5,694 bases of DNA from Thermoplasmata archaeon (GTDB lineage: Archaea; Thermoplasmatota; B47-G6), in contig QMTU01000056.1 in NCBI GenBank assembly GCA_003663585.1, positions 1 through 5,694 of the forward strand. Reading direction: 5' to 3'. A model generated the notes under the pieces. It was not told where the DNA came from. It worked only from the letters and a program-made list of their open reading frames with translations, and made no database searches. The translations under genes were made by a program, and so were the position numbers. This document shows, piece by piece, positions 5,040 to 5,694 of the stretch (position 1 is its first letter; each line of letters starts with the position of its first letter).

Positions 5040-5651
5040 ATGTTCCTTGGCTATGCCCTTGCGTTATACCTTAAGCTCACAGAAAAGCTTAGAATCACTA
5101 GAAAGTACAGAGTGAATGACATAGACATCATTGTCCTTCCTGGAGTCTTTGACCCTGTAATATCTAAGTCAACAATTGCCCTCATGAGAAATCTAGATGT
5201 AAAAGGAAGTAGGGTTCTTGAAATAGGATGTGGTACAGGTCTTTTATCAATATTCCTCGAGAAGCTTGGGAACTACGTTGTGGCCACTGAAATAGACAAA
5301 AGAGCCGCAAGATGTGCCCTTATAAATATTCAAAGGAATAGAGCGCATGTAGATGTAATCCTCACGGACTTTGCGAGAGGTCTTAAAGGGCCCTTTGACG
5401 TCATAGTGTGCAATCCTCCATACTTCAAAGGTCCTGAGAACCTGTCAAGGGCAATATTCTCCAGGATGTCTCCTTATCTGAGGATAATGAAGGAGGCTAG
5501 GAGATTGAGAGCAAAGAAGATCTATACGACAGTCTCGACGAGGTCGCAGTACTTTAAGGATATCATGGCGTTTTCTCCAAGAGTTTTAGATAAAGTTAAA
5601 TTACCCATGGAGAAGATATATGTCCTAGAGAGCGAGCTTAAAGGTCATTAG
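5040..5651 (+). CDS. HemK/PrmC-like class I SAM-dependent methyltransferase
   Basis: The 203-residue product has the Rossmann-type methyltransferase core. VLPGVFDP (32-39) is the pre-motif seen before the SAM fold in 'small' methyltransferases (compare YxPxxDS in Mtq2/HemK2). LEIGCGTG (60-67) is motif I. Glu84 in ATEID ends the second strand and should bind the SAM ribose hydroxyls. NPPY (125-128) is the motif IV of N-methyltransferases acting on glutamine, adenine or guanine nitrogens. The closest functional models are HemK/PrmC and archaeal HemK2, which methylate release-factor Gln, but the variant GVFDP and the short C-terminal part leave the target open. An RNA substrate is also possible. 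ATG 5040 is preferred over TTG 5022 (which overlaps the flippase stop) because only ATG 5040 has a Shine-Dalgarno-like site; TTG 5022 would add six residues. Probably co-transcribed with the flippase, 14 bases upstream. Confidence 0.8.
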   Translation: MFLGYALALYLKLTEKLRITRKYRVNDIDIIVLPGVFDPVISKSTIALMRNLDVKGSRVLEIGCGTGLLSIFLEKLGNYVVATEIDKRAARCALINIQRNRAHVDVILTDFARGLKGPFDVIVCNPPYFKGPENLSRAIFSRMSPYLRIMKEARRLRAKKIYTTVSTRSQYFKDIMAFSPRVLDKVKLPMEKIYVLESELKGH

Positions 5652-5694
5652 ATAATCTGCCGAGGAGAAAATCAACTAGGTGGGAGAACAATTA
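5652..5694. other. Right-edge remainder, no confirmed gene
   Basis: Forty-three bases follow the methyltransferase stop. AGGTGGGAG (5678-5686) could be the ribosome-binding site of a gene starting just outside the window, since the last base is A and an ATG could begin there. One plus-strand frame is open from 5642 to the edge but has no ATG, GTG or TTG. On the minus strand a gene tail could also end here. The window is too short to decide. Confidence 0.2.

Noticed and set aside
5651..5694. Start of a basic protein reading LPRRKSTRWENN at the right edge
   Set aside because: The open frame has no ATG, GTG or TTG; only a CTG is available and just a dozen codons are visible.

Overview
The window reads as part of a thermophilic archaeal chromosome, most probably from the Thermoproteota (Crenarchaeota). 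The signs are: AGG/AGA as the main arginine codons and frequent ATA; TATA-box promoters a few bases to about 45 bp ahead of genes; ribosome-binding sites matching an archaeal 16S 3' end (core GGAGGTGAT, complement of ATCACCTCC); frequent TTG and GTG starts; and very tight gene packing. I could not place it in a genus. No mobile element, CRISPR array, tRNA or rRNA is visible.

Layout. (1) Positions 2-978 hold the last 38 codons of a gene entering from the left and a multi-pass membrane protein that looks like an ABC-2 type permease; the cut-off gene may be its ATPase. (2) Positions 1077-1587 are a small two-gene unit with its own TATA box: a 58-residue helical protein and a 106-residue FUN14-family membrane protein. 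(3) Positions 1758-3058 are a second promoter-led unit: a SixA-like histidine phosphatase followed closely by a stand-alone class II (N-terminal nucleophile) glutamine amidotransferase. (4) A four-helix membrane protein of unknown function lies on the minus strand (3522-3055). It converges on the amidotransferase so tightly that the two stop codons overlap. (5) A compact divergent promoter region (about 3549-3577) drives that gene leftward and, rightward, a 14-helix polysaccharide flippase (MOP superfamily) followed by a HemK/PrmC-like class I methyltransferase (3613-5651).

How the genes fit together. The flippase suggests export of lipid-linked glycans for surface glycosylation, though no glycosyltransferase lies in the window. 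The phosphatase/amidotransferase pair looks co-translated and may share a regulatory role, but no substrate can be read from sequence. Five protein starts are better placed downstream of the longest-ORF start. The decisive evidence is Shine-Dalgarno position, promoter position, or, for the amidotransferase, the need for a Cys directly after the initiator Met. I found no clear new system; the most useful results are these start corrections, a repeated 'stop codon inside the Shine-Dalgarno' coupling arrangement, and the phosphatase/amidotransferase pair.
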